From positions 53,496,473 through 53,560,472 of the forward strand of contig CM067592.1 in assembly GCA_034336665.1 (NCBI GenBank): a DNA stretch of 64,000 bases. Direction: 5' to 3'. Numbering within the stretch: position 1 is the first letter of the stretch; each line of letters begins with the position of its first letter. Made by a program: the position numbers and the translations under genes. Below the pieces are notes generated by a model. The model was not told where the DNA came from. It saw only the letters and a list, made by a program, of their open reading frames with translations, and searched no databases. Of this stretch, positions 54,801 through 60,873 are shown in pieces. The DNA is from Luscinia megarhynchos (Eukaryota; Chordata; Aves; Passeriformes; Turdidae).

Positions 54801-57800
54801 CAAGGGCTAAGCATAGGCCTAAGAACTGCTCTGAAAGCACAAAAGTAAAAGTGACAGAGAAAACAAAAGCTTGCATTTAAAAAGGAAAAGGATGACATGC
54901 CACTGTATCTGTAACAGTTAGAAAAAAGTTCTGGCACTATCTCAAATAGGAGAACAGCAGAAAAAAATACAAAATCCAAATAAATCCTACAGTTTGATGC
55001 AGCTGCTTTTAGCAGACTGAACCTTGTGACTCAAATCCCTTTTAGTTTGGAAATACATACTGAAATTAAGAACAGGGAAAACCATATTAAAAGAATCCAC
55101 TAGTTATACCTGCTAAGAAACATATTTTTATCTTACTATGATGATGCAAGGTCCAGGGTTGATTTTCATCTGTTTTTCATTGCAAAGACATTATAGCTTT
55201 TCACGCTACTAATGTAAGAGGACAAATGGAAAAGCCCAGTACATATTCAGATTTTTTTCAGCACTATTAGTAAATTTCTGATATATTTTACTATTTTTGT
55301 TATTTAGTGACTTCAAACTTCAAGCTTTTTACTCAGCTGAAACAAGCAGCTTGAAGATTGAGATATCTGGAAACTAAAAAAGTAAATGTTGCCAAGGAAC
55401 AATATCATCTGTGACAGCTGAAATGGGTTCAAATGGCAGCCAAGCTTACTAAGTCGCATGTGTAATAAAAACGTTTTAACCAAAACCAATTAGATAAAAA
55501 GTTCTCTTGCTCCACATCATCAAGTAATTAGTGCTTAAAAAACGCCCACTAACTTGCAAAGTATTTCTATATGTGCTTTGTAGTAGACAACATTTAACTA
55601 GAAGAATTCTCAGACTATTTTCAACTTTCACCAGACATACAGAATAAGTTCAAGAAATGTTTAAAAAAAGAGTCTAAATCTGATTTAACACACAAAACCC
55701 TCAAAACCGTATCCAGTGTTGTTCTCTCAAGTCACAATTTCCATGTTTGAAAAACTTTTACTACTCCCAAAATAGGTATTTTCCAAAGCAAGGAGAGTAA
55801 TACCAGTATTTTTCAGGAATTTATTACACGTTTGTAATGTTTTTCACATTTCTTACCTAAAGCCATGCATTTCTGCTCCCACAGTTTACCATTCACTTTA
55901 TGAAGCCATACTACAAGCTATGTAAAAAGTTCTGTGCTACTGCAGCAATAGAGAAAGAAATTAACTGAAGTTCTAGAAGTCCCTCGATGATTAAAAAGTA
56001 GCCAAGTGAACTTCATCATGAAAGTCTTTGGTTATGAAAACAGTCATTTACCAAGAAGTTAAAACAATCCAGAAGTAAATTACGGTGTTACCAAAGTAGT
56101 TCTGATGACTGAGAAAAAGCCAAACAATGACATATATCCAAAATATAACAATAACATAATATCCAAAAATATCATGCTTGCAAGAGAAGTGAACATATTA
56201 CACAGCATTGCAAATAAAACATGTATACCAAGCTGATGTGCAAATACCAGCAGTTAGAGATGAAAAATACTTAGGGCAGGAGTGTGGGAGATTAAAACAC
56301 ATGCAGTCTCATGAACTTCTGGAGTTTCTCTGTAGTCACCTGATGTTAAGATTCACAGTGAACTTTTGTTCCTCTACTTGTTGGACAATAAAGGAATCTA
56401 CTAAGATGACTGCCGCGGAGCACACCCTTGAAGCAGCATTAAACCATCACTGACTTTGAAAACAATGACAATTAAAAACTAGTTTTACTCAATATGGCCA
56501 AACAATTACTATCACTAAATGCTTTTATCTAATTCAATGAAATCATACAACACTATTAAGGGTTTAAATTAAAGAAATCAAACCATTAACATCTGAAAGG
56601 AAAATTCCAATTAGTTTCTCAAATCCCAAATCCTTTTAAAAAATATTAACTTACCAGCTTAATTGCCACATAGTCATTTGTGTATAAATTTTTTCCTTGA
56701 AAAAAGAATAAAAACAAGAATGTGAGACACTGGCTTTTCTGTCCAAGTAAATGCCATTTAAACATTAAGGAAGCTTTCAACACATTTTTCATCTAAGGTG
56801 CCAGGTGTTCTGGCAGTGACTTAGGAAATATGGGTTTATTAGTCCAATACTTTATTTTAAAAAGAATTTTTCCTTGAATAATGTAAGAGGTGGAAATTTC
56901 ACGGAGTTTCAGATACTTCACCAAGTTTGTGATATTTTTATTAACTAAAAAAGCTTGAAAATCGGTAAATCACAATAGCCAGAATGTGGTATTCTACATT
57001 TTCATTCTACATATTTACTGCTGAAAACTATTTGAAATTTATTTCTAAATTACCATGTGATTTTGAAACATCAGCCACTAATTAAAACTAGAATTAACTA
57101 GTTAGCTAATTAATTGAGGACTTTTTTTCCCCTCAATTATCTAATTTACTACGCTAAAAAGTTAGGACAGGACAGTGACATTCTTGATAGGTTTACACCG
57201 CATGGAAAAATGCATCTACTGCTTTAAAAGAGATTCAGTAACTGGATAAGAACACTTCAATAAGCATCACTTCAAACTATATGCAATGACTAAAATGTTA
57301 AACAAGTTTTACAGGTGTAAAATTACAATAATAACTGATAAGGGATACATTAGGTTGTCACTTCCAATGCTTTTTGTTTCTTTACAATCTTCAAATGCAT
57401 TTAGTGTACACTATTCTTAATGATAATCCTCCTTTTTTCTCTGTGGAATTACTCAGGTCTGAATTTCCTATGTTTAGCTCACTTTTGTTAAAGAAATCAA
57501 GTGAGGAAAAGACATAGACCAAGTCTAGAAAGTTTCCTCTGAAGAGAGTTACACAGAATCATAGAATATTCTGATTTGGAAGGGGCACACAAGGCTCATA
57601 GAGCCAACTTTTAAGTGAATGGCCCACAAAGGGAACCCACGACCGTGCTTTGACCAAGTGAGTTACACCAATAGTCAAATACTGAAGTGCTAACGATTGT
57701 TTAAAAAAATAGATGCATCTAAAAGCTTGCATCTCTTAGTGGATCAACTTCACAAAAAAACCCAACCTACATTATCTGAGGGCTTCAAAACAACAAACAC

Positions 57801-60635
57801 AAAATCAGTATAAGCAGCATGCCATACTCTGACCCACAAAAGCAAGTGTACTCCAAGACCTACGTAAGGATTAGAGGGGATACCCAGGCATCCTAAGTAT
57901 TTCTTATGTGATGATCACATCACCTACATTTTTGATTAAAAGTGTACTTGGTTTGAAGTTGTTTCTGCACAGTACTACAATCTATAAGACACTAACAGAA
58001 ACTCTTGTAGGAACCTTGCTTATTCAATTTCTTAGATATATACATCACTTACTCCGAGTAAGTAACAAATTCAGTTACAATTACGTAACTGGATCTTTAG
58101 TTCCAAAAGCTGTAATGACATGATTATTCTGACATAGCATCAGAAGGGGCACTAACTTTCCAGGTGGTCAGTCAGAAGACCTGTCTCCTTAAAATACAGG
58201 AGACACACATATATGATACCACTGTTTATCTATACATAACCACACAACAGGTATCGAGTATTGCATCACTTCTAACAGCAACAAGTTCTCTTACTACTTT
58301 ATTAGTTTATTTTAATTGTATCAGTTTAACTATAACAAAGAGTCTTAAAATTAACAGCTCAATATCCAAACCAATTTAGTCCTTTGTAAGATAATGGCTG
58401 AACATCACAGTAATTTGCTATACAGAGCCAACTTCCCATTTGATTTACAAACCACTACTGAAGTCTGACCACCACTTTCTTCTCAGATGGAAGACCAACA
58501 GCTCCCAATACATAACTGAATTTTTATCTTCTGAGCACAACTTCATCAGTCTACAACGTTTTTCCTCCTTTAAGTCCCTCAGGTCTAACATAAGCCCATC
58601 TGCAGAAGTGCATATAAAAAACAAAATGCTGTGTACATCTTTAGATGTAGAAAGGGTGCAACACTAAGTACTTGATACTGCATCAAAGCAAATGAAAAAA
58701 AATTAAAATTAAAGCAGAATCTATAATAGCAATATTAACTCTTGCTTTCAGTAGCTTACATTTAAAACATCTTACCTCACAAAAAACCCCAATAAATAGA
58801 GATTTGGAATACCCAGAACATAAGCAAAATCCACACATATTAATATGAGAAAGGCTGCACTTGTCCTGGTGACTGTTGCAGGACAGTACACTGCCTCATA
58901 ATTTTCCTCCTATTCCTTTTACTTGCTCTATTTAATTTCAGTACTATCAAACTGTAAGTCTTAACTGATTTAGTATTGTATTTAAAATAAAACACATTGT
59001 TTCTGTAACAGCTGCAAGTGAATTAGTTAATCAGATATTAATTTTTAATCAGTTCTGTAATTTGTGACCAAAATAACAGACAAAAAATTAACTAGTTTGC
59101 AGTTGCCTTTATGAAAAATTAATTTTCTGGTTTGATTTAGTTCATTGAGAGGTTTGAAACAAAAATTAGGATTTGAAGGCAGTATACAAAAGTTTGGGAA
59201 GTGAGGAAGAGAAATTTTGCAGCTTGATTCGCGGACTGCAAAGGCAGGTATGCAACACTGCAAAAGTAAAAAAGTAACAATTTTGTTTAACTATTAATAG
59301 TAACAAGAGTATCCGTTACTGAGACAGTAAAATTTAGTGTCCTAAGTCAGAGCTGCAGCAATATTGTCTTTAATTCCTCTACAGTATTAATTTGCTAAGC
59401 TTGTTTACATCCTGACAGGTCCCAGAATGCACTATATTAAAAACATATTTTATGCAAGCACCATATCACAAATATTGTCTGAAGGGCAATGAGTATTAGT
59501 TCTACCAAAGGCAAAGATCAACAGAAACAACACCTATATAGCCCACCATCTTCTCAAATATCCAATTTTGAAACCTACTCTATTTAATACATGAAGCACT
59601 TTAACTCAAGCCTCCTAACAATATTAGAATAAATTCCTGCAATTAAGTGTCAAGTTGTACTTATTAACACATATTTGAAATTACACATCTTGAATGCTGG
59701 CTAATCATGCTGTCCATCCTGGAAATACAAGTCCCCAAAACTAAACATATAGTCCTTACAAAAGCACACACCCATCTGTATCTATTTTAATAAATGCTAA
59801 TATTTCCAGCTTTGCTGCACAAATTCTTCAAAACTCCATAGGTCCTTCTCAGCCTGTGCTTTCTCCACCATCTGATTTGCATTCATTTGTTTAGCAGAGA
59901 ACTAGAGCAACTGAATTATCCCAAATTTTCTCTACAGATGGATTCTCACTGCCCTGTTTAACAGCAACTCAATGTTTAGCCTTACTACACTAGAAAGACA
60001 CAAAGGAATTTCTGGGCTCGCTGGTATTAAAAAATGCTGTAGTACCTGGTTACAGTATTTCCAGGAGATCTGCCAGACTCAGAGGGCAGGGGTGTGTCTC
60101 ACACATTTAGCCCTAAATATATCTCAAAAAAGTGTTTCAGGAAGTCAGAAAAGACTGCTACAATAACCATGACATAACCGCCAACATCTAGGAAGAGAAA
60201 ACTGACTGAATTTAGAAGAGCACTGCACATAGAAAACATTTTAGTCCCAGAAAGTATCCTGCTGTACAGATTCTTCATGTCAAAGTTTGCACTAGCTGGA
60301 GTAAAGCCACAGAAGATGGGTGAAATATGCTTTGCACATCTGAAGCTTTAAAGTAGTTTCAAGATCTGCACAGTAATCATAGTGAAATTTTCTTGCCTAG
60401 ACTGCATAAAAATGGCCTTCAATAATGTAAACTGAAATAAAGAAACAAGAATCTTACCTAATCGCAGTTCTCCAAAATTACCGCATCCAATCTTTTTACC
60501 AACTCTGAAGTTAGGGCCAACCATTAACACTCCAGAATTTGAAGAACCAGTTCCACGTGAATTATGGCCTGATCTCCCACTAGGCCGTGCCATTCTTTCA
60601 TCTGGTTTGTCTTTGTCCTTCTTTTTATTTTCCAT
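3784..60635 (-). CDS. CSNK1G3: Casein kinase 1 gamma 3, whole coding span (12 exons)
   Basis: Serine/threonine kinase of the CK1 gamma group, membrane-anchored through a C-terminal lipidated tail; the family phosphorylates LRP5/6 in Wnt signalling and other membrane substrates. Joining the exons gives 448 residues: a basic N-terminus (1-40), glycine-rich loop around 46-61, ATP-binding Lys72 (VAIK), catalytic Asp162 (YRDVKPEN), DFG at 185-187, the CK1 signature around [15 protein letters not shown] (218-232), and a Lys/Arg-rich tail with a Cys triplet at 432-434. The human long isoform is, as I recall, about 447 residues. Gamma-3 rather than gamma-1 or gamma-2 is chosen from the [10 protein letters not shown] start, the GNKTQQVIH segment and the 32-residue insert encoded by exon 10. 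No frameshift or internal stop occurs. Segments, 5' to 3': 60635-60458, 56695-56655, 45557-45488, 33823-33675, 32450-32216, 22143-22058, 21927-21843, 19911-19763, 18772-18677, 18033-17938, 10385-10279, 3838-3784. Confidence 0.96.
3839..10278 (-). other. CSNK1G3: Last intron, between coding exons 11 and 12
   Basis: 6,440 nt of AT-rich sequence. It includes a C/A-rich patch at about 7475-7580 and a short GT-rich patch near 8300-8345. I recognise no retroposon or gene in it. Confidence 0.85.
10279..10385 (-). CDS. CSNK1G3: CSNK1G3 coding exon 11 (residues 396-431)
   Basis: 107 nt: 35 codons plus two bases of Lys431. It encodes [20 protein letters not shown] and [15 protein letters not shown], the conserved tail segment of CK1 gamma proteins. 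The acceptor is TGATTTCAG and the donor AA|GTATGTC. Because exons 9 and 10 both end in CAG at phase 0, it joins either one in frame. Confidence 0.96.
11929..12263 (-). mobile_element. Solo LTR (335 bp) with 6-bp target duplication
   Basis: On the minus strand the element starts TGTGGAGATCC and ends AAAAGCAACA, i.e. TG...CA. It is flanked by GTGGGG on both sides (11923-11928 and 12264-12269), the 6-bp duplication expected of ERVK/ERV2-class elements. An AATAAA poly(A) signal lies at 11998-11993 in the same orientation, leaving a short U5. The segment is visibly more GC-rich than the intron around it. It is in sense orientation with CSNK1G3. The family name was not determined. Confidence 0.85.
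12563..12612 (-). mobile_element. CR1 3' tail remnant
   Basis: Plus-strand GGAATGGTTATGGTTGGAAG matches the reverse complement of the CR1 3' terminus; similarity fades after about 50 nt. A second scrap, CACAGAATATTCTGAGTTG, at about 12313-12332 resembles the CR1-X/SINE tail. Confidence 0.5.
17938..18033 (-). CDS. CSNK1G3: CSNK1G3 coding exon 10 (residues 364-395), alternative cassette
   Basis: 96 nt, phase 0 at both ends, so it can be skipped without shifting the frame. It encodes [20 protein letters not shown] and [12 protein letters not shown]. This is the insert that distinguishes the long from the short CSNK1G3 isoform in mammals ([12 protein letters not shown] in my memory). The acceptor is AAATTATAG; the donor CAG|GTATTTTC is weaker than its neighbours, consistent with regulated inclusion. 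Confidence 0.92.
18034..18676 (-). other. CSNK1G3: Intron between coding exons 9 and 10
   Basis: 643 nt flanking the cassette exon on its 5' side. It is AT-rich, with no recognised repeat. Confidence 0.85.
18677..18772 (-). CDS. CSNK1G3: CSNK1G3 coding exon 9 (residues 332-363)
   Basis: 96 nt, phase 0 at both ends. It encodes the start of the hydrophilic C-terminal tail, from [19 protein letters not shown] to MQQSKNQ. It is more diverged from mammals (PVGAVQQDPALSS in my memory) than the kinase domain, as expected for a linker. The acceptor is ATTTGTAG and the donor CAG|GTAAACTGC. Confidence 0.94.
18773..19762 (-). other. CSNK1G3: Intron between coding exons 8 and 9
   Basis: 990 nt. Nothing recognisable besides AT-rich intronic sequence. 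Confidence 0.85.
19763..19911 (-). CDS. CSNK1G3: CSNK1G3 coding exon 8 (residues 282-331)
   Basis: 149 nt completing Glu282 and encoding [20 protein letters not shown] to DWIGKQL, the end of the kinase domain. Minor differences from the human sequence I recall are TDLLDR for TDLFDR and [10 protein letters not shown] for GYMFDYEYDW. The acceptor is TTATCTAG and the donor CTG|GTGAGTACC. Confidence 0.96.
19912..21842 (-). other. CSNK1G3: Intron between coding exons 7 and 8
   Basis: 1,931 nt, nearly half of it a CR1 3' copy (about 20835-21755) that ends within 100 nt of exon 7. The rest, 19920-20830, holds nothing recognisable. Confidence 0.85.
20835..21755 (+). mobile_element. CR1 LINE, 5'-truncated, RT C-terminus and 3' end
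   Basis: Starts in the reverse-transcriptase coding end ([16 protein letters not shown]) and continues through [20 protein letters not shown], an ILGC segment and the 3' region, ending TTCTGTGATCTGTACTGTGAT. Several stops and frameshifts occur. It is antisense to the gene and more GC-rich than its surroundings. Confidence 0.9.
21843..21927 (-). CDS. CSNK1G3: CSNK1G3 coding exon 7 (residues 254-282)
   Basis: 85 nt: 28 codons plus one base of Glu282. It encodes [20 protein letters not shown] and EVLCENFP, including the [10 protein letters not shown] segment that CK1 kinases share. The acceptor is TTCTGTCATAG and the donor G|GTAATGTG. Confidence 0.96.
21928..22057 (-). other. CSNK1G3: Short intron between coding exons 6 and 7
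   Basis: 130 nt with GTAGTG donor and CATAG acceptor. No insertion. Confidence 0.9.
22058..22143 (-). CDS. CSNK1G3: CSNK1G3 coding exon 6 (residues 225-253)
   Basis: 86 nt completing Glu225 and encoding [20 protein letters not shown] and SLPWQGLK, the CK1-characteristic C-lobe helix. The acceptor is TTGTTTCAG and the donor AAG|GTAGTGGG. Confidence 0.96.
23342..23361. repeat. Perfect 20-bp palindrome
   Basis: The sequence GGATGGTGTTAACACCATCC is its own reverse complement, centred on a GTTAAC site. It lies in intron sequence with no recognised element around it. Confidence 0.9.
26965..27173 (+). mobile_element. CR1 LINE, endonuclease-region part (5' of an insertion)
   Basis: Resembles the CR1 ORF2 endonuclease coding region: TTTAGGAAGGAGAGGCAAGG, GTGCATGGAGTTTTGTCTGG, CCTCCCAACCAGGAAGACAG. 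Together with 28181-30585 it forms one colinear CR1 copy interrupted by a 1-kb insertion. The reading frame is decayed. Confidence 0.7.
27174..28175. mobile_element. ~1-kb insertion inside CR1, possible solo LTR
   Basis: This segment is unlike CR1 and sits exactly where the CR1 coding order is interrupted. It is flanked by the 5-mer CCTTG on both sides (27169-27173 and 28176-28180), consistent with the 5-bp duplication expected of ERVL-class elements. It begins TGGTGGTTCATCC, so it has a 5' TG, but ends ATAC rather than CA. It contains a T/G-rich tract near 28055-28090. No coding capacity is apparent. Orientation and family are not determined. Confidence 0.5.
28181..30585 (+). mobile_element. 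Long CR1 LINE copy, ORF2 and 3' end, decayed
   Basis: About 2.4 kb colinear with CR1 ORF2 and the 3' end. Landmarks are an endonuclease motif region ([14 protein letters not shown], near 28265), a linker (GCSDHE-like, near 28460), reverse-transcriptase segments (VLGPVEGN near 29680, KFADD-like but altered to KSANDIW near 29755) and the standard 3' end (CTTTAAGGTCCTTTCCAACC near 30550). Stops and frameshifts run throughout and the RT catalytic Asp pair is not intact. It is antisense to CSNK1G3. Confidence 0.85.
30925..31400 (+). mobile_element. Second CR1 LINE 3' end of a different subfamily
   Basis: Matches the CR1-Y/X type 3' region: CATATCCTATGAGGAGCAGC, CTCTACAACTCCCTGAAAAG, GGGGGTTGGCCTCTTCTCCC, AGATGTGGTGCTTCGGGATG, ending near TTTTCCAACCTAAGTGATTC. 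It lies about 340 nt downstream of the longer CR1 in the same orientation but is not its continuation, because that copy already has its own 3' end. Confidence 0.85.
32216..32450 (-). CDS. CSNK1G3: CSNK1G3 coding exon 5 (residues 147-225), catalytic loop
   Basis: 235 nt: 78 codons plus the first base of Glu225. It encodes the catalytic loop YRDVKPENF (Asp162, Asn167), the DFG motif (185-187, [10 protein letters not shown]) and the activation segment [19 protein letters not shown]. The acceptor is TTGATTGAAG and the donor G|GTACGTGTG. Val189-region differences are conservative: EYVDPE here, EYIDPE in human as I recall. Confidence 0.97.
32451..33674 (-). other. CSNK1G3: Intron between coding exons 4 and 5
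   Basis: 1,224 nt. Nothing beyond AT-rich intronic sequence is recognisable. Confidence 0.85.
33675..33823 (-). CDS. CSNK1G3: CSNK1G3 coding exon 4 (residues 97-146)
   Basis: 149 nt completing Asp97 and encoding 49 residues from [20 protein letters not shown] to MIAIQL. This covers the hinge ([11 protein letters not shown]) and the start of the C-lobe. Residue 131 reads Gly (GGT) in DLCGRTF; family members, from memory, have Asp there (DLCDRTF). The acceptor is TTTTACAG and the donor TTG|GTAAGTAG. Confidence 0.96.
33996..34090. repeat. AT-rich local direct duplication
   Basis: The 16-mer TCACAAAATATTTAAT occurs twice about 46 nt apart, each copy followed by related AT-rich sequence. A small tandem duplication in intron, about 170 nt upstream of exon 4. 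Confidence 0.55.
39425..39620. other. GC-richer intronic block of unknown origin
   Basis: About 200 nt with visibly higher G+C than the AT-rich intron around it. A 62-codon minus-strand open frame spans it but shows no recognisable motif. It could be an old repeat fragment or a conserved noncoding element. Confidence 0.35.
44454..44467. repeat. Short CA microsatellite
   Basis: An uninterrupted run of about six CA/AC units in intron sequence. Confidence 0.6.
45488..45557 (-). CDS. CSNK1G3: CSNK1G3 coding exon 3 (residues 74-97)
   Basis: 70 nt: 23 codons plus one base of Asp97. It encodes [20 protein letters not shown] and GSG, the N-lobe segment containing the alpha-C helix region. The acceptor is TTTTTAAATCAG and the donor G|GTAAAAAG. 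The translation is identical to the mammalian segment as I remember it. Confidence 0.96.
46340..46575 (+). mobile_element. CR1 LINE, 3' end fragment
   Basis: Matches the CR1 terminal region: ACATCAGGAGGAATTTCTTC, CATTGGAATGGACCGCCAAG, GTGGTAGAGACATCATCCCT, and an end at TTGATTCTGTGATC. It is heavily 5'-truncated, as usual for avian CR1, and antisense to the gene. Confidence 0.85.
48465..48512 (+). repeat. T/G low-complexity tract
   Basis: 48 bases consisting only of T and G, with runs of G7, G5 and T7. Intronic simple sequence; no function is implied. Confidence 0.85.
49519..50090 (+). repeat. 5' LTR of the ERV-like element
   Basis: Begins TGTAGAGG. It contains a TATA-like TATAAAAG at 49752-49759 and a poly(A) signal AATAAA at 50044-50049, in the order expected for a plus-strand LTR. 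It aligns by eye with 52965-53670, with many substitutions and about 130 nt fewer near its 3' end. The 3' border is approximate because no clear terminal CA was found. Confidence 0.6.
52965..53670 (+). repeat. 3' LTR of the ERV-like element
   Basis: Begins TGTGGAG and matches the 5' copy block by block. It has about 130 nt that the 5' copy lacks (roughly 53445-53575). The TATA-like box of the 5' copy is altered here (AACTATGAAAGG). The 3' border is approximate. Confidence 0.6.
56655..56695 (-). CDS. CSNK1G3: CSNK1G3 coding exon 2 (residues 60-73)
   Basis: A 41-nt exon too short to stand out as an open frame. It completes Gly60 and encodes [13 protein letters not shown], including the ATP-binding Lys72 of subdomain II. 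The acceptor is TTTTTTCAAG and the donor CTG|GTAAGTT. Human has, from memory, Glu where this copy has Asp67. Confidence 0.95.
56696..60457 (-). other. CSNK1G3: Intron between coding exons 1 and 2
   Basis: 3,762 nt. It contains the tRNA/CR1 SINE at about 57551-57672. The remainder is AT-rich without recognisable genes or repeats. Confidence 0.85.
57551..57672 (-). mobile_element. tRNA-headed SINE with CR1 tail (TguSINE1-like)
   Basis: Read on the minus strand, the 5' part resembles tRNA-Ile: a D-arm/A-box-like TAACTCACTTGG, then a T-arm-like GTCGTGGGTTCC followed by GTGGGCCA. The sequence between, where the anticodon arm should be, is missing. The 3' half (GTTGGCTC to ATTCTATGATTCTGTG) matches the CR1-X type tail used by the songbird SINE TguSINE1. 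A shared GAGTTACAC at both ends (57546-57554 and 57660-57668) may be a target duplication, though the right copy overlaps the tRNA-like start. It is inserted in the same orientation as the gene. Confidence 0.75.
60458..60635 (-). CDS. CSNK1G3: CSNK1G3 coding exon 1 (residues 1-60)
   Basis: 178 nt: 59 codons plus the first base of Gly60. It encodes the basic, Ser/Gly-rich N-terminus and the glycine-rich ATP loop ([11 protein letters not shown]). The ATG at 60635 is chosen because it gives the family start [10 protein letters not shown], sits in a good context (GACATGG) and has an in-frame TAA 30 nt upstream (60665-60663). Only a GTG, not an ATG, lies between that stop and the start. The donor is G|GTAAGAT at 60457-60456. 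Confidence 0.96.
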
Positions 60636-60681
60636 GTCAAGTTTATGGTACTCCACTTTGATTTATTCCTCTTTTTAAAAA

Positions 60682-60729
60682 TCAGTGTAAGCAAATTCCC
60701 GTTGGACAATGTGAGAATGAAAACATCAT
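60682..60729 (-). promoter_or_regulatory. Upstream ORF 2 in the predicted 5' UTR
   Basis: A 15-codon ORF beginning with two consecutive ATG codons and ending in TGA at 60684-60682, 46 nt before the main start. It is out of frame with the kinase. A regulatory role is inference only. Confidence 0.45.
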
Positions 60730-60754
60730 CAATGAAGTGCCCAGCTGGTTACTG

Positions 60755-60784
60755 TCAGTAAGCAGTCAACAGCAGCATGTTCAT
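60755..60784 (-). promoter_or_regulatory. Upstream ORF 1 in the predicted 5' UTR
   Basis: A 9-codon ORF starting ATG AAC ATG and ending TGA, read directly from the minus strand. It ends 119 nt before the CSNK1G3 ATG. Such a uORF could lower translation of the main frame, but use depends on the transcript containing this segment. Confidence 0.45.
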
Positions 60785-60873
60785 CCTGTTTGCAAAGCCT
60801 TCGTGGTATATGTAGTAAAACGTATTTCCAGAATGCACAACACCAGCAGTATTCCCTAGTCCTTAGAGAAATT

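Larger units (their letters stand above)
45558..56654 (-). other. CSNK1G3: Intron between coding exons 2 and 3
   Basis: 11,097 nt. It carries a CR1 3' fragment at about 46340-46575, a T/G-rich tract at 48465-48512 and an old ERV-like element at about 49519-53680. The flanks, about 46580-49500 and 53700-56650, are AT-rich with nothing I recognise. Confidence 0.85.
60636..60873 (-). other. CSNK1G3: Predicted 5' UTR part of the first coding exon
   Basis: On the minus strand a good acceptor (pyrimidine-rich, TTTTAACAG) lies at 60876-60874, with no better candidate between it and the ATG. I infer that the exon starts at 60873 and that a further noncoding exon and the promoter lie beyond position 64000. 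Two short upstream ORFs sit inside this segment (60784-60755 and 60729-60682). The exact 5' border needs a transcript. Confidence 0.6.

Noticed and set aside
60636..60656. In-frame N-terminal extension of CSNK1G3 by seven residues
   Set aside because: The first codon is GTG, not ATG, and the family start is the ATG at 60635.
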